From NCBI RefSeq assembly GCF_030285665.1, contig NZ_CP127295.1, forward strand, positions 4,898,001 through 4,962,000: a stretch of 64,000 nucleotides of DNA, given 5' to 3'. Position 1 is the stretch's first letter, and every line of letters begins with the position of its first letter. A program made the position numbers and the translations under genes. Source of the stretch: Amycolatopsis mongoliensis. GTDB taxonomy: Bacteria > Actinomycetota > Actinomycetes > Mycobacteriales > Pseudonocardiaceae. Shown piece after piece: positions 17,319 to 25,617 of the stretch. The notes under the pieces were generated by a model. That model had not been told where the DNA came from, made no database searches, and was given only the letters and a program-made list of their open reading frames with translations.

Positions 17319-19118
17319 TCATTGACCTTCGCCGCACGTGATCTTCGGCTGCGGGTTGTAGCGGACGTTGCGGGTCGAGCGGCTGACCTCGCGGCCGGAC
17401 GCGACGTCCTTGAGCACCCGGGTGTCGCTGGTGGTGAACCCCGGCGCGCCGTTGGACGCGTGGCAGTTCTCCGCCGGGCCCGGCTTGGTCGGCGGGTCGG
17501 TCGGGTTCGAGCGGCCGCCCGGGATCGACTCGACGGTGTAGCGCTTGGTGCCCCACAGCTTCACGGTGATCGACGACGGCGTCCAGATCGTCTGGATCGC
17601 GATGCCGGACGGCGAGTCGTTCGTGAATTTGATGTCGATGACGCTGGCGCCGTTGGGGTTCTGGAACACCGTCGCCTCGCGCGCGGCGGGGTAGCGGCTG
17701 ATGTAATAGCTGTGCTCCTTGTGTCCCGCGTCCTTCATGCCCGCGAAGTACGACGCGTTGTACAGCGTCGTCGCGAACTGCGAGATGCCGCCGCCGACTT
17801 CGCGCGCCGGGGCGCCGTTCTCGATGACGCCCGCCTCGACGTAGCCCTGCGGCTTGCCGCGCGGGCCGGTGAACCCGTTGAGGCTGAAGGTTTCCCCGGG
17901 CTTGACGATGGCGCCGTTCACCTTCTGCGCGACGACGCGGATGTTGGTGCCGGAGTCGGCCGCGAAGCCGCCGGTGGTGAACTCGCCGACGACCTCCTTG
18001 ACGCCCAGCTGGTTCGCCTGCTCGGTGGTCACCTTCGCCGGGCTGTCCTTGTAGACCGCGGCCACCTCGCGGCCGTCGGTCTTCTTGAGGACGTCGGGCA
18101 GCGGCTTGAGGCTCGGGTCCCAGTCGATGGTCCGGCCGTCGGTGGACGGGTCGACCGACGGCTTGCCGCCCTCGAAGACGATGGTCGCCTCCTTGCCCTC
18201 CTTCTCGGTGGACTTCAGCTGCGGGCCGGCGGCTTCGGCGATCTTGCCGTTGTCGATCTTCGGCGTCAGCCCGCCGCCGTCGGCGGGCTCGAAGCTCAGC
18301 GCCGCGGCGATCGCGTCCGGTTTCACGGTGGCGTTCTTGCCGTCGCCCTTGACCACCAGCGGGCCCGAGACGGCGGGGCGCGCGAACTGCTCGAGCGCGG
18401 CCAGGACGCCTTCGGGGGTGGTGCGGACCGGGGTGCTGGTGACCGGCAGGGAGAGGGTCTCCCCGCGCGCCCACTGCTCGACGACGGCGGCCTTCGCGGC
18501 CTCGACGTCGAGCTTCTGCCCGGGCTTCGGCGCGACGGCGACCGGGTTGGTGCCTTCGAACTTCACGGTGCCTTCGGCGGGCTCGCGGTCGACCTGCCCG
18601 CGGAGGCTGTCGAGGGCGGCGGCGAGCTTCGCGTCGTCGGCGTGGCTGACCACGCCGACCTCGCGGCTGGAGAACAGCGACGCGAGCCGGGTGAACGGGT
18701 TCAGCGGCTGCTCGCCGGCCTGGTCGAGGGTCTGCGGCCAGTCGAGCTTCAGCCCGGCGACGGTCGGCGACAGGGAGCCCTGGACGTCGCCCGCGGTCAC
18801 GGCGAGGGGGCGCGTCAGCCGCGGCTCGATCTGCCCGCGCAGCTCCTGCTCGGCGGCCTGGCGGTCCATACCGCCGACGTCGACCCCGGCGACGGTCACG
18901 CCGCGCGGGACGCTGCCCTGGCTGACCAGGATGTCGATGCCGTAGACCGCGACGAGCACGGCGAAGACGCCACCGGCGATCAAGCCGGTCTTGCGCAGGT
19001 TGATCCGCTGCGCGAGCTTCTTGACCGGCGAGGGATCCGGCTCCGGTTCGGGCCGGACGACCGGCAGGACGTCCGTCTGCTCACCGTGTGACTCGGGCCA
19101 GCGCGGTTCGTACGGCAA
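17319..19118 (-). CDS. VanW-family protein with PG-binding repeats
   Basis: 599 residues from TTG 19118, with GGAG-type sequence before it. An acidic/proline cytosolic stretch (1-35) is followed by one membrane segment (about 46-65, TGLIAGGVFAVLVAVYGIDI), two PG_binding_4-like extracytoplasmic modules (about 70-320, with repeated GxxVGGM and KLDWPQTLDQA types), then the VanW domain from about 370. VanW hallmarks seen: GETFSLNGFTGPR, GYVEAGVIENG, GGGISQFATTLYNASYFAG. VanW proteins are cell-envelope associated and are found near vancomycin-resistance genes, though most homologues have no proven function. It is encoded alone, followed by the MFS gene on the same strand. Confidence 0.93.
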   Translation of the reverse strand: MPYEPRWPESHGEQTDVLPVVRPEPEPDPSPVKKLAQRINLRKTGLIAGGVFAVLVAVYGIDILVSQGSVPRGVTVAGVDVGGMDRQAAEQELRGQIEPRLTRPLAVTAGDVQGSLSPTVAGLKLDWPQTLDQAGEQPLNPFTRLASLFSSREVGVVSHADDAKLAAALDSLRGQVDREPAEGTVKFEGTNPVAVAPKPGQKLDVEAAKAAVVEQWARGETLSLPVTSTPVRTTPEGVLAALEQFARPAVSGPLVVKGDGKNATVKPDAIAAALSFEPADGGGLTPKIDNGKIAEAAGPQLKSTEKEGKEATIVFEGGKPSVDPSTDGRTIDWDPSLKPLPDVLKKTDGREVAAVYKDSPAKVTTEQANQLGVKEVVGEFTTGGFAADSGTNIRVVAQKVNGAIVKPGETFSLNGFTGPRGKPQGYVEAGVIENGAPAREVGGGISQFATTLYNASYFAGMKDAGHKEHSYYISRYPAAREATVFQNPNGASVIDIKFTNDSPSGIAIQTIWTPSSITVKLWGTKRYTVESIPGGRSNPTDPPTKPGPAENCHASNGAPGFTTSDTRVLKDVASGREVSRSTRNVRYNPQPKITCGEGQ

Positions 19119-19271
19119 CTCTCCACCCCTTCAACGCGGCACCGGAGCGCGCCGGTGACGACGCCAGCGTACGGGGCACCCGGACAAGCCGTACGACTCG
19201 CCCTAACGGGGGATGAACCGGTCACGGAACGATCAACCGGGACAACCCAACGTGCGCCGGGCTCGGGGTTC

Positions 19272-19356
19272 GCGCCCCAAGGTGGCCTTGGTTGCGTTCA
19301 ACGCACCGAAGGCCGCCTTGGGTGCGCTGAACGCACCGAAGGCCACCTTGGGGCGC
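19272..19356. repeat. 85-bp interspersed palindromic element, type II
   Basis: Same length and three-arm plan as the type I copies but with a changed core: GCGCCCCAAGGTGGCCTT at the left and its exact complement at the right. The arm AATGTGGCGTT of type I becomes AAGGTGGCCTT, and the partner AACGCCACATT becomes AAGGCCACCTT, so pairing is kept. Loops differ (TCA and CTGA in place of GGG). It lies between the vanW gene start and the stop of the dehydratase gene. Confidence 0.85.
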
Positions 19357-19364
19357 TTGGTCCC

Positions 19365-21077
19365 TCAGCGGGCGTCGGGTTCGGGGTTCGTGCCCGCGCG
19401 GGCCAGGAAATCGAAGTCGCAGCCCTCGTCCGCCTGCGTGATGTGTTCGCTGTAGAGCGCGCCGTAACCGCGCTCGAACCGCGGCGGCGGCGCCACCCAC
19501 GAAGCACGGCGCCGCGCCAGCTCCTCATCGGACACGTCCAGGCGCAACGTCCGGGAAGGAACGTCGAGGGTGATCAGGTCGCCGTCGCGGACCAGGGCCA
19601 GCGGTCCGCCGACGTGCGACTCCGGGGCCACGTGCAGCACGCACGCGCCGTAGCTCGTGCCGCTCATCCGCGCGTCGGAGATCCGGACCATGTCGCGGAC
19701 GCCCTGCTCGAGCAGGTGCGCCGGGATCGGCAGCATCCCGTACTCGGGCATGCCCGGGCCGCCGAGCGGGCCGGAGCCGCGCAGCACCAGCACCGAGTCC
19801 GCGGTGATCGACGGGTCGTCGATCCGTTTCTTGAGGTCCGGGTAGTCCTCGAACACCACGGCCGGCCCGGTGTGGGTGAGCAGGCGCGGTTCGGCGGCGA
19901 TGTGCTTGATCACCGCGCCCGAGGGCGCCAGGTTGCCGTGCAGCACGGCGACCCCGCCCTCGGCGGCCACCGGGTTGTCCCGCGGCCGGATGACGTCGTC
20001 GTCGTGCACCGCCGCGGTTTCGAGGTTCTCGCCGAGGGTGCGGCCGGTGACGGTGGGCCGCTCGGTGTGCAGCAGGTCGGTCAGCCGCGACAGCAGCCCG
20101 GGCAGCCCGCCCGCGTAGTAGAAGTCCTCCATCAGCCAGTCGCCGCCCGGGCGGATGTTCGCCAGCACCGGCACGCGCCGCGCGAGCGCGTCGAAGTCCG
20201 CCAGCGAAACCGGGATCCCGCTGCGCCCGGCCATCGCGATCAGGTGGATCACGGCGTTGGTCGACCCACCCAGCGCCAGCACGGTGGTGATCGCGTCCGA
20301 ATAGGCCCGCTTGTCCAAGACCTGCGTGATCGTCAGGTCCTCCCAGACCATGCCGACGATCCGCGCGCCGCTCGCCGCGGCCATCCGGTGGTGGGCCGAG
20401 TCGACGGCCGGGATCGACGCCGCGCCCGGCAGGGTCATGCCGAGCACCTCGGCGGCCGAGGTCATCGTCGACGCCGTCCCCATCGTCATGCAGTGCCCGG
20501 GTGAGCGGGCGAGGCCGCGCTCCAGTTCGGACATCTCGGCGTCGCCGATCAGCCCCGCGCGCTTGTCGTCCCAGTACTTCCACATGTCGGTGCCGCTGCC
20601 GAGGACCTCGTTGCGCCAGTGCCCGCGCAGCATCGGCCCGGCGGGGACGAAGATCGCGGGCAGCCCGGCGCTCGCCGCGCCCATCAGCAGCGCCGGCGTG
20701 GTCTTGTCGCAGCCGCCCATCAGGACGGCGCCGTCGATCGGGTAGGACCGCAGGATCTCCTCGGTCTCCATGGCGAGGAGGTTGCGGTAGAGCATCGGCG
20801 TCGGCTTCTGGTACGTCTCGGACAGTGTCGCCACCGGGAACTCCAGCGGGAAGCCGCCGGCCTGCCAGACGCCGCGCTTGACCTGCTCGGCGCGTTCGCG
20901 CAGGTGCATGTGACAGGGGTTGATGTCCGACCAGGTGTTGAGGATGCCGATGACCGGCTTGCCGAGGTGCTCTTCCGGGTTGTAGCCGAGCTGGCGGCTG
21001 CGGGCGCGGTGGCTGAAGGTGCGCAGCTCGTCGCCGCCGAACCAGCGGTGGCTGCGGAGCTCCTCGGGTGCTTTCAT
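19365..21077 (-). CDS. IlvD/Edd-family dehydratase, probably a sugar-acid (arabinonate/xylonate-type) dehydratase
   Basis: 570 residues from ATG 21077 (MKAPEELRSHRWFGGDELRT). The start RSHRWFGGDxLR and the ending are typical of the sugar-acid dehydratase branch (L-arabinonate, D-xylonate), not of IlvD. The iron-sulfur cysteines are in place: Cys55 (INPCHMHL), Cys123 (MGGCDKTTPA) and Cys196 (SPGHCMTMGTAS). The base region GGSGPLGGPGMPEYGML-type (seen as GSGPLGGPGMPEYGM) and SGTSYGACVLHVAPES close the site. It would make a 2-keto-3-deoxy acid. It is divergent from a GntR/FCD regulator at 21154, the usual arrangement for sugar-acid catabolism, but no aldolase or transporter is next to it. Confidence 0.88.
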   Translation of the reverse strand: MKAPEELRSHRWFGGDELRTFSHRARSRQLGYNPEEHLGKPVIGILNTWSDINPCHMHLRERAEQVKRGVWQAGGFPLEFPVATLSETYQKPTPMLYRNLLAMETEEILRSYPIDGAVLMGGCDKTTPALLMGAASAGLPAIFVPAGPMLRGHWRNEVLGSGTDMWKYWDDKRAGLIGDAEMSELERGLARSPGHCMTMGTASTMTSAAEVLGMTLPGAASIPAVDSAHHRMAAASGARIVGMVWEDLTITQVLDKRAYSDAITTVLALGGSTNAVIHLIAMAGRSGIPVSLADFDALARRVPVLANIRPGGDWLMEDFYYAGGLPGLLSRLTDLLHTERPTVTGRTLGENLETAAVHDDDVIRPRDNPVAAEGGVAVLHGNLAPSGAVIKHIAAEPRLLTHTGPAVVFEDYPDLKKRIDDPSITADSVLVLRGSGPLGGPGMPEYGMLPIPAHLLEQGVRDMVRISDARMSGTSYGACVLHVAPESHVGGPLALVRDGDLITLDVPSRTLRLDVSDEELARRRASWVAPPPRFERGYGALYSEHITQADEGCDFDFLARAGTNPEPDAR

Positions 21078-21090
21078 ACGATCCAGTATG
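21075..21090. promoter_or_regulatory. Inverted repeat at the start of the dehydratase gene, candidate GntR operator
   Basis: CATAC-GATCCA-GTATG covers the dehydratase start codon within the 76-bp divergent region, which is the only AT-rich stretch here (CTGATATATGATC follows). Position and symmetry suit the FCD-type GntR at 21154. Binding is inference. Confidence 0.45.
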
Positions 21091-21153
21091 GCATCTGATA
21101 TATGATCTCGCGGGCCTGGTTGAATGGGTTCCGACACGAGCGAGGAGCGCATC

Positions 21154-21807
21154 ATGACCGGGACGTTCAGCCTGCCAGCCTCCCGGACCGAGGTGGTCCT
21201 GGAGGAGATCCGCCGCGGCATCCTCACCCGGGAACTGGTCCCCGGCCAGCCGCTCGTCGAGGCGGAGCTGGCCGCGCGGCTCGGCGTGTCGAAGACCCCG
21301 GTGCGCGAGGCGCTCAAGGTGCTCTCCAACTCGGGCCTGGTGACGTTCAGCCCGTACAAGGGCGCGTCGGTGGTCACGGTCGACGCCGAGCTCGCGAAGT
21401 CCGTCTACGACGTGCGGATGGTCCTGGAGCCGGAAGCCGTCCGGCGGACCGTCGAGCAGCGCGACACCGCGTTGCTCGACGACGCGGCGGAGGCGCTCAA
21501 GGAGGCGTCGACGGCCATCGCGGACAAGGACCAGGTCGCGCTGAGCCTGCTGAACCGCCGGTTCCACCGCGCCCTCTACCGCGGCTGCGGCAACCCCCTG
21601 CTGGTATCGATCCTGGACGACCTCAAGGATCGCGCGGCGCTCATCAGCGTCGTCGGCTGGGAAGCCAACCCCAGCTGGAAGAAGGAGTGGAACGAGCACA
21701 AGGCGGTGCTCGCGGCGGCGAAGAAGGGGGACGCCGAGGGTGCGGCCGCGCTGCTGCGCGACCACATCGGCGGGTTCCTGGAGCGGGTCCTCAAGGCCAT
21801 CGGATGA
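21154..21807 (+). CDS. GntR-family regulator with FCD domain
   Basis: 217 residues from ATG 21154, placed by AGGAG 6-7 nt upstream; ATG 21124 is in frame but has no ribosome site. GntR winged helix at about residues 10-75 (VVLEEIRRGILTRELVPGQP, LAARLGVSKTPVREALKVL). All-helical FCD effector domain follows (VRMVLEPEAVRRT, LNRRFHRALYRGCGNPLL with a metal-type His, WNEHKAVLAAAKKGD). FCD regulators of this kind usually sense a sugar acid and control a divergent dehydratase. The stop overlaps the next gene start (ATGA). Confidence 0.93.
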   Translation: MTGTFSLPASRTEVVLEEIRRGILTRELVPGQPLVEAELAARLGVSKTPVREALKVLSNSGLVTFSPYKGASVVTVDAELAKSVYDVRMVLEPEAVRRTVEQRDTALLDDAAEALKEASTAIADKDQVALSLLNRRFHRALYRGCGNPLLVSILDDLKDRAALISVVGWEANPSWKKEWNEHKAVLAAAKKGDAEGAAALLRDHIGGFLERVLKAIG

Positions 21808-22307
21808 GGCTGCTGCTCATCTCGGACACCCACCTGCCGGCCCGCGCCCGCGCGCTGCCGGAGCAGGTGTGGGACGAGGTGGCGGCGGCGGACGTCGTCG
21901 TGCACGCCGGCGACTGGGTGGAGGCCGGCCTGCTGGACGAGCTGGCAGCCCGCAGCAAGCGGCTGATCGGCGTCCACGGCAACAACGACGGCGCGGACCT
22001 GCGGGCGCGGCTGCCGGAGATCGCCCGGGCGGACCTCGGCGGCGTGCGCCTGGCCGTGATCCACGAAACCGGCGCCAAGCAGGGCCGCGAGCAGCGGTGC
22101 GACGCGCAGTTCCCGGACACCGACGTGCTGGTCTTCGGGCACAGCCACATCCCGTGGGACACGACGACTCCGGCGGGCCTGCGGCTGCTCAACCCGGGGT
22201 CGCCGACCGACCGCCGCCGCCAGCCGTTCTGCACCTACCAGACCGCTGTCGTCGAAGGCGGCGCGCTGACGGACGTCGAGCTGCACGAACTGCCCCGGAG
22301 GGGGTAG
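21804..22307 (+). CDS. YfcE/MJ0936-type metallophosphoesterase
   Basis: 167 residues, ATG 21804 overlapping the gntR stop. Calcineurin-like phosphoesterase motifs in order: SDTHLP (D-x-H), HAGDW (GD), GVHGNNDG (GNxD with HGN), VIHETG, FGHSHIPW (GHxH), then NPGSPTDRR. This is the full set for a dinuclear metal phosphodiesterase of the YfcE/Vps29 group. Physiological substrates are not known; some act on cyclic nucleotides or small phosphodiesters. It is co-translated with the GntR gene, and the PHP gene follows 9 bp later. Confidence 0.92.
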   Translation: MRLLLISDTHLPARARALPEQVWDEVAAADVVVHAGDWVEAGLLDELAARSKRLIGVHGNNDGADLRARLPEIARADLGGVRLAVIHETGAKQGREQRCDAQFPDTDVLVFGHSHIPWDTTTPAGLRLLNPGSPTDRRRQPFCTYQTAVVEGGALTDVELHELPRRG

Positions 22308-22316
22308 ACAGGTCGC

Positions 22317-23302
22317 ATGGATCCGGCATGGGCCTTGCGGGAGATCGCGTTCCAGCTCGAACGCGCGGGAGAGCCGAGCTACCGCGTCCGCGCGTTCAGG
22401 AACGCGGCCGCGACCGTCGACAAGACCGGCGCCGAGCAGCTGGCGCAGATGGCCGGGAACGGCACGCTCACGTCACTGCCCGGCATCGGGAAGGCCACCG
22501 CCGGCGTCATCGAGGACGCGCTGGCCGGGCGGGACCCGGCGTACCGGGAGAAGATCGTCGAGAAGCAGCTGCCGGACGGCGAGCCGCTGCGGTCGGCGTT
22601 GCGCGGTGACTGCCACACGCACTCCGACTGGTCGGACGGCGGCAGCCCGATCGGCGAGATGGCCGTCGCCGGGCGGGACCTGGGGCACGAGTGGATGGTG
22701 CTGACCGACCACTCGCCGCGGCTGACCGTCGCGAACGGGCTCTCGCCGGACCGGCTGCGGACGCAGATGCAGATCGTCGCCAAGGCCAACGAGCTGATGG
22801 CGCCGTTTCGGCTCCTGCAGGGCATCGAGGTCGACATCCTCGACGACGGTTCGCTCGACCAGGAAGAAGACCTGCTGGGGAGCTGGACTTCGTCGTCGCG
22901 AGCGTGCACTCGAAGCTGCGGATGCCGGCCCGCGACATGACCCGGCGGATGCTCGCCGCGGTCCGCAACCCGCACGTCCGGGTGCTGGGGCACTGCACCG
23001 GACGGCTGGTCGTCGGGAAGGGCCGTCCGCAGTCGGAGTTCGACGCCGAGGCGGTGTTCACCGCGTGCCGCGAGAACGGTGTCGCGGTGGAGATCAACTC
23101 GCGCCCGGAACGGCTCGACCCGCCGATGAAGCTGCTGCGCCTGGCCGCGGAGATCGGCTGCGAGTTCGCCGTCGACAGCGACGCGCACGCGCCGGGCCAG
23201 CTCGACTGGCAGGGCTACGGCTGCGAGCGCGCGATCAAGGCGGGGATCGGGCCGGAGCGGATCATCAACACCCGCACGGCGGAGGCGCTGCTCAGCCGCT
23301 GA
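22317..23302 (+). pseudogene. PHP-domain protein (PolX C-terminal-like) with a frameshift
   Basis: The gene starts at ATG 22317. Residues 1-90 hold a helix-hairpin-helix region of the DNA polymerase X/PHP group (LPGIGKATAGVIEDAL). The PHP domain follows: GDCHTHSDWSDGG, WMVLTDHSPR, LLQGIEVDILDDG. The frame breaks in a G-run at 22877-22880. After the break the reading frame continues as ELDFVVASVHSKLRMPAR, then GHCTGR, VEINSRPERLDPP and DSDAHAPGQL to the stop at 23302. One lost G explains it. The joined product is about 328 residues with all PHP metal motifs. A homopolymer sequencing error is as likely as true decay. Restored, it would be a metal-dependent phosphoesterase tied to DNA repair. 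Confidence 0.75.
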
Positions 23303-23849
23303 TCTCGAGGACGGGGTGCTTCGCCGGATCGAGCCAGCGCAGCAGGACTTCGAGGTCGGGCTTCGGGATCGCGACGCAGCCCGCGGTCGGCCGGCCGTCG
23401 GTGACGTGCAGGAAGAACGCCGAGCCGGCGCCCGGGACCACGGGATCGCGGTTGTAGTCGATGACGACGGCGTGGGCGTAGGCCGGTCCCGCCGCGCCGA
23501 GGTTCTCGCCGGCGGCCTCATCGAACGGGCAGGTGCCGGGAGCGCCGGAGAAATGCGTGTTGTACCAAGGGGAAGCGACGTCGGAAACCCACCAGTCGGC
23601 CGTGGTGACCAGGCGGTACGGCAGCCGGGTTTCCGCCGGCTCGGTGCCGAATGCTTCGGTCAGTGGCCACGTGCCGGCGGGGGTGTGCGAGGTCGACTCA
23701 CTGGCCCGGCCGACGCCGTCGCGTCCGATCCGCGCGGGAACCGGGCCGAGCACGCGGATCCGGTCGTTCCCGGTGCCTTCCCAGGCCGTCAGGACGGCAG
23801 TGGCCGCCGGCGCTTCGTCCGCGACGACGGCCACCACCTGCTGCGTCAT
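23292..23849 (-). CDS. YkuD-like L,D-transpeptidase-type protein without signal peptide
   Basis: 185 residues from ATG 23849, which shares a base with the chitosanase stop (TGATG). The YkuD catalytic pattern is recognisable near the C-terminus: FFLHVTDGRPTAGCVAIPK, with His and the GC cysteine, and earlier HTPAGTWPLTEAFG and YAHAVVIDYNRD. It fits the group of YkuD-fold proteins annotated L,D-transpeptidase. No signal peptide or membrane anchor is visible, which is unusual for a peptidoglycan enzyme. Its 3' end overlaps the PHP gene by 11 bp. The link with chitosanase suggests wall-related metabolism, but that is inference. Confidence 0.8.
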   Translation of the reverse strand: MTQQVVAVVADEAPAATAVLTAWEGTGNDRIRVLGPVPARIGRDGVGRASESTSHTPAGTWPLTEAFGTEPAETRLPYRLVTTADWWVSDVASPWYNTHFSGAPGTCPFDEAAGENLGAAGPAYAHAVVIDYNRDPVVPGAGSAFFLHVTDGRPTAGCVAIPKPDLEVLLRWLDPAKHPVLEISG

Positions 23850-24694
23850 CAGTTGATGGTGTAGGAGTCCCCGTAGACCTTCCACTTCAGCGGGGTGTGC
23901 AGGTCGAAGTTGCCCGCGTTGAGGAACACCAGCTGCTCGGTGTCGACGCGGGAGGTGTCGGCGTGCGCCTCCTCCTGCTTCATGATGACCTTGCGGGCGT
24001 CGAAGAACGCCTTGAGGTAGGTCGTCTCGTTGCCGCCCTGGGCCGGCGTCTTCGCCTTCTGCATCGCGGCCTTGCGGATGCCGCCGAAGCTGTCGGAGCT
24101 GTCGCCGGGACCGTGCATGACGATGGCGTCGTAGTAGGCGAACTGGCCGAGGTTGCTCAGGCCGTCCGACTTGCCCTGGCTCACCGCGGGGTTGAAGTAC
24201 ACGCGGTCGCGTTCGTTGTTCTGCGCGGTCTGGAACTCGGTCGTCGCCGCGGCCTGCTTCCACGCGCTCTCGAACGCCGAGCCGAGCCCGCTGTGCGAAT
24301 CGGTGCCGTTCACCTTGCGCAGCGCGGGGAGGTACTTCGCGAGCGGGTTGTTCGGGACCGAGTTCGTGTACGCCTCGACGAGCTCGAGCATGTCTCCGGT
24401 GCCGGAGCAGAACCCGATGATGCCGGCGGTGTAGCCGCGGCCGTCACCGATGTCCTCGATGTACTTGTACTGCGCCTTCCAGTCCAGCGAGGAGTTTTCC
24501 GCGCTGGAGACCAGCTTCATCGCGATCTCCTTCTTCGCCGGGGCGGAGAGGTCGCCGACGGCGAGGGCGGACGCGCTGGTCGCGGCCAGGGGGGCGGGTG
24601 CTGCCGTGGAGAGCGCGGGGGTGGTGATCACGAGGGCGGCGACGGAGGCCGCGCCGAGCGCGCCGATGAGGACCGGCCGCAACTTCTTGCTCAT
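23849..24694 (-). CDS. csn: Secreted GH46 chitosanase
   Basis: 281 residues from ATG 24694. A Sec signal peptide (SKKLRPVLIGALGAASVAAL, then ALSTAAPA) leads the protein. The mature enzyme matches Streptomyces N174 chitosanase closely: the acid Glu66 in SSAENSSLDWKAQYKYIE and the nucleophile-assisting Asp84 in DIGDGRGYT, then GIIGFCSGTGDMLELVEAY, ERDRVYFNPAVSQ, FAYYDAIVMHGPG and DTSRVDTEQ. It hydrolyses chitosan outside the cell by an inverting mechanism. It is co-translated with the YkuD-like gene. The roughly 265 bp before it holds a usual leader and nothing else I can name. Confidence 0.96.
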   Translation of the reverse strand: MSKKLRPVLIGALGAASVAALVITTPALSTAAPAPLAATSASALAVGDLSAPAKKEIAMKLVSSAENSSLDWKAQYKYIEDIGDGRGYTAGIIGFCSGTGDMLELVEAYTNSVPNNPLAKYLPALRKVNGTDSHSGLGSAFESAWKQAAATTEFQTAQNNERDRVYFNPAVSQGKSDGLSNLGQFAYYDAIVMHGPGDSSDSFGGIRKAAMQKAKTPAQGGNETTYLKAFFDARKVIMKQEEAHADTSRVDTEQLVFLNAGNFDLHTPLKWKVYGDSYTIN

Positions 24695-24960
24695 GGGGAA
24701 AACCCTTTCCGCGGGGTCGGCCGTGGGGAGCACGGCTTTTTTCGGGCATAGCGCACGAGGCCCGGAATTCGGCGGCCTTTCGGACGTCGCCTTCGGGGCT
24801 TCGGGTGGTGCTGCGGCGTAGCGCCACGGTAGCGAAGGGTGAGGTGCTTCACAAGAGGCGGAAGATGTTCACGTTCCTGAACAGCGCGTTTCCGTCCTCA
24901 GTGGACTCGGAATCGGCAATTAGGTAAATCCGGGAAGGGAAAGCAGACGATTTCGCGGGT

Positions 24961-25551
24961 TCAGCGGATCCCGGCGAACAGGCGGATGACGTCCGGCAGG
25001 ACGGTGACCGGGATCGTCGGGTCGATCGCCCGCTGGACGCCGAGGCCGATGCCGAGGCTGAGCAACGCCGTCGCGGCGTCGTCGGCCGACATCGGGAGCG
25101 TGATGCCGAACCGCTCGGCGTACCCGCCGAGCAGGCCGGCGATCGTGTCGCGGATCGCCTTGTCCCGCGCGGCCAGCTCGGCGCGCACGTGCGGGTTGCG
25201 CCGGGCGTTCGTGGCGAACTCGACCTCCAGGGCGGTCCACGCTTCGTCGCCGATGCTGCGCTCGGCCCAGGTCTGGAACGCGGCGAGCAGCCCGTCCACG
25301 CCGTCGGCGCCGACCAGTGCCCCGGCGACCAGCGCGACCTGCTCGTCGTGGATCCGGTCGAGCACCGCGAGGCAGAGCTCGTCCTTGTTGCGGAAGTTCG
25401 AGTACACCGCGCCCTTCGAGTACCCGGCCTCGTCCGCGACCTTCTCCAGCGAGGTCAGGGAGTAGCCGTCGCGCAGGAAGAGCAGCTTGGCGGTCTCGAT
25501 CAGCTGCTCGCGGGTGCGCGCCTGGCTTTCCGCGCGGGTGAGTCGGGCCAT
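24961..25551 (-). CDS. TetR-family transcriptional regulator
   Basis: 196 residues. N-terminal TetR HTH (REQLIETAKLLFLRDGYSLT, KVADEAGYSKGAVYSNFRNK). The C-terminal helical domain is of the common TetR_C type and would bind a small ligand. It is divergent from the monooxygenase at 25618 with only 66 bp between, so it probably represses that gene. TAGAGT (25563-25558) lies 6 nt before ATG 25551 and suggests a leaderless transcript. Confidence 0.93.
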   Translation of the reverse strand: MARLTRAESQARTREQLIETAKLLFLRDGYSLTSLEKVADEAGYSKGAVYSNFRNKDELCLAVLDRIHDEQVALVAGALVGADGVDGLLAAFQTWAERSIGDEAWTALEVEFATNARRNPHVRAELAARDKAIRDTIAGLLGGYAERFGITLPMSADDAATALLSLGIGLGVQRAIDPTIPVTVLPDVIRLFAGIR

Positions 25552-25557
25552 GGGCCC

Positions 25558-25611
25558 ACTCTAGCGAGGCCCGGAATCGGGGTACCGATGGTATTGAGAT
25601 ACTGCTAGTCT
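25558..25611. promoter_or_regulatory. Divergent leaderless promoters with small inverted repeat, TetR/monooxygenase
   Basis: TAGAGT (minus, 25563-25558) is 6 nt before ATG 25551; TAGTCT (plus, 25606-25611) is 6 nt before ATG 25618. Between them GTAT-TGAG-ATAC is a short perfect inverted repeat, a candidate TetR site. All inference from position. Confidence 0.4.
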
Positions 25612-25617
25612 CCGAAA

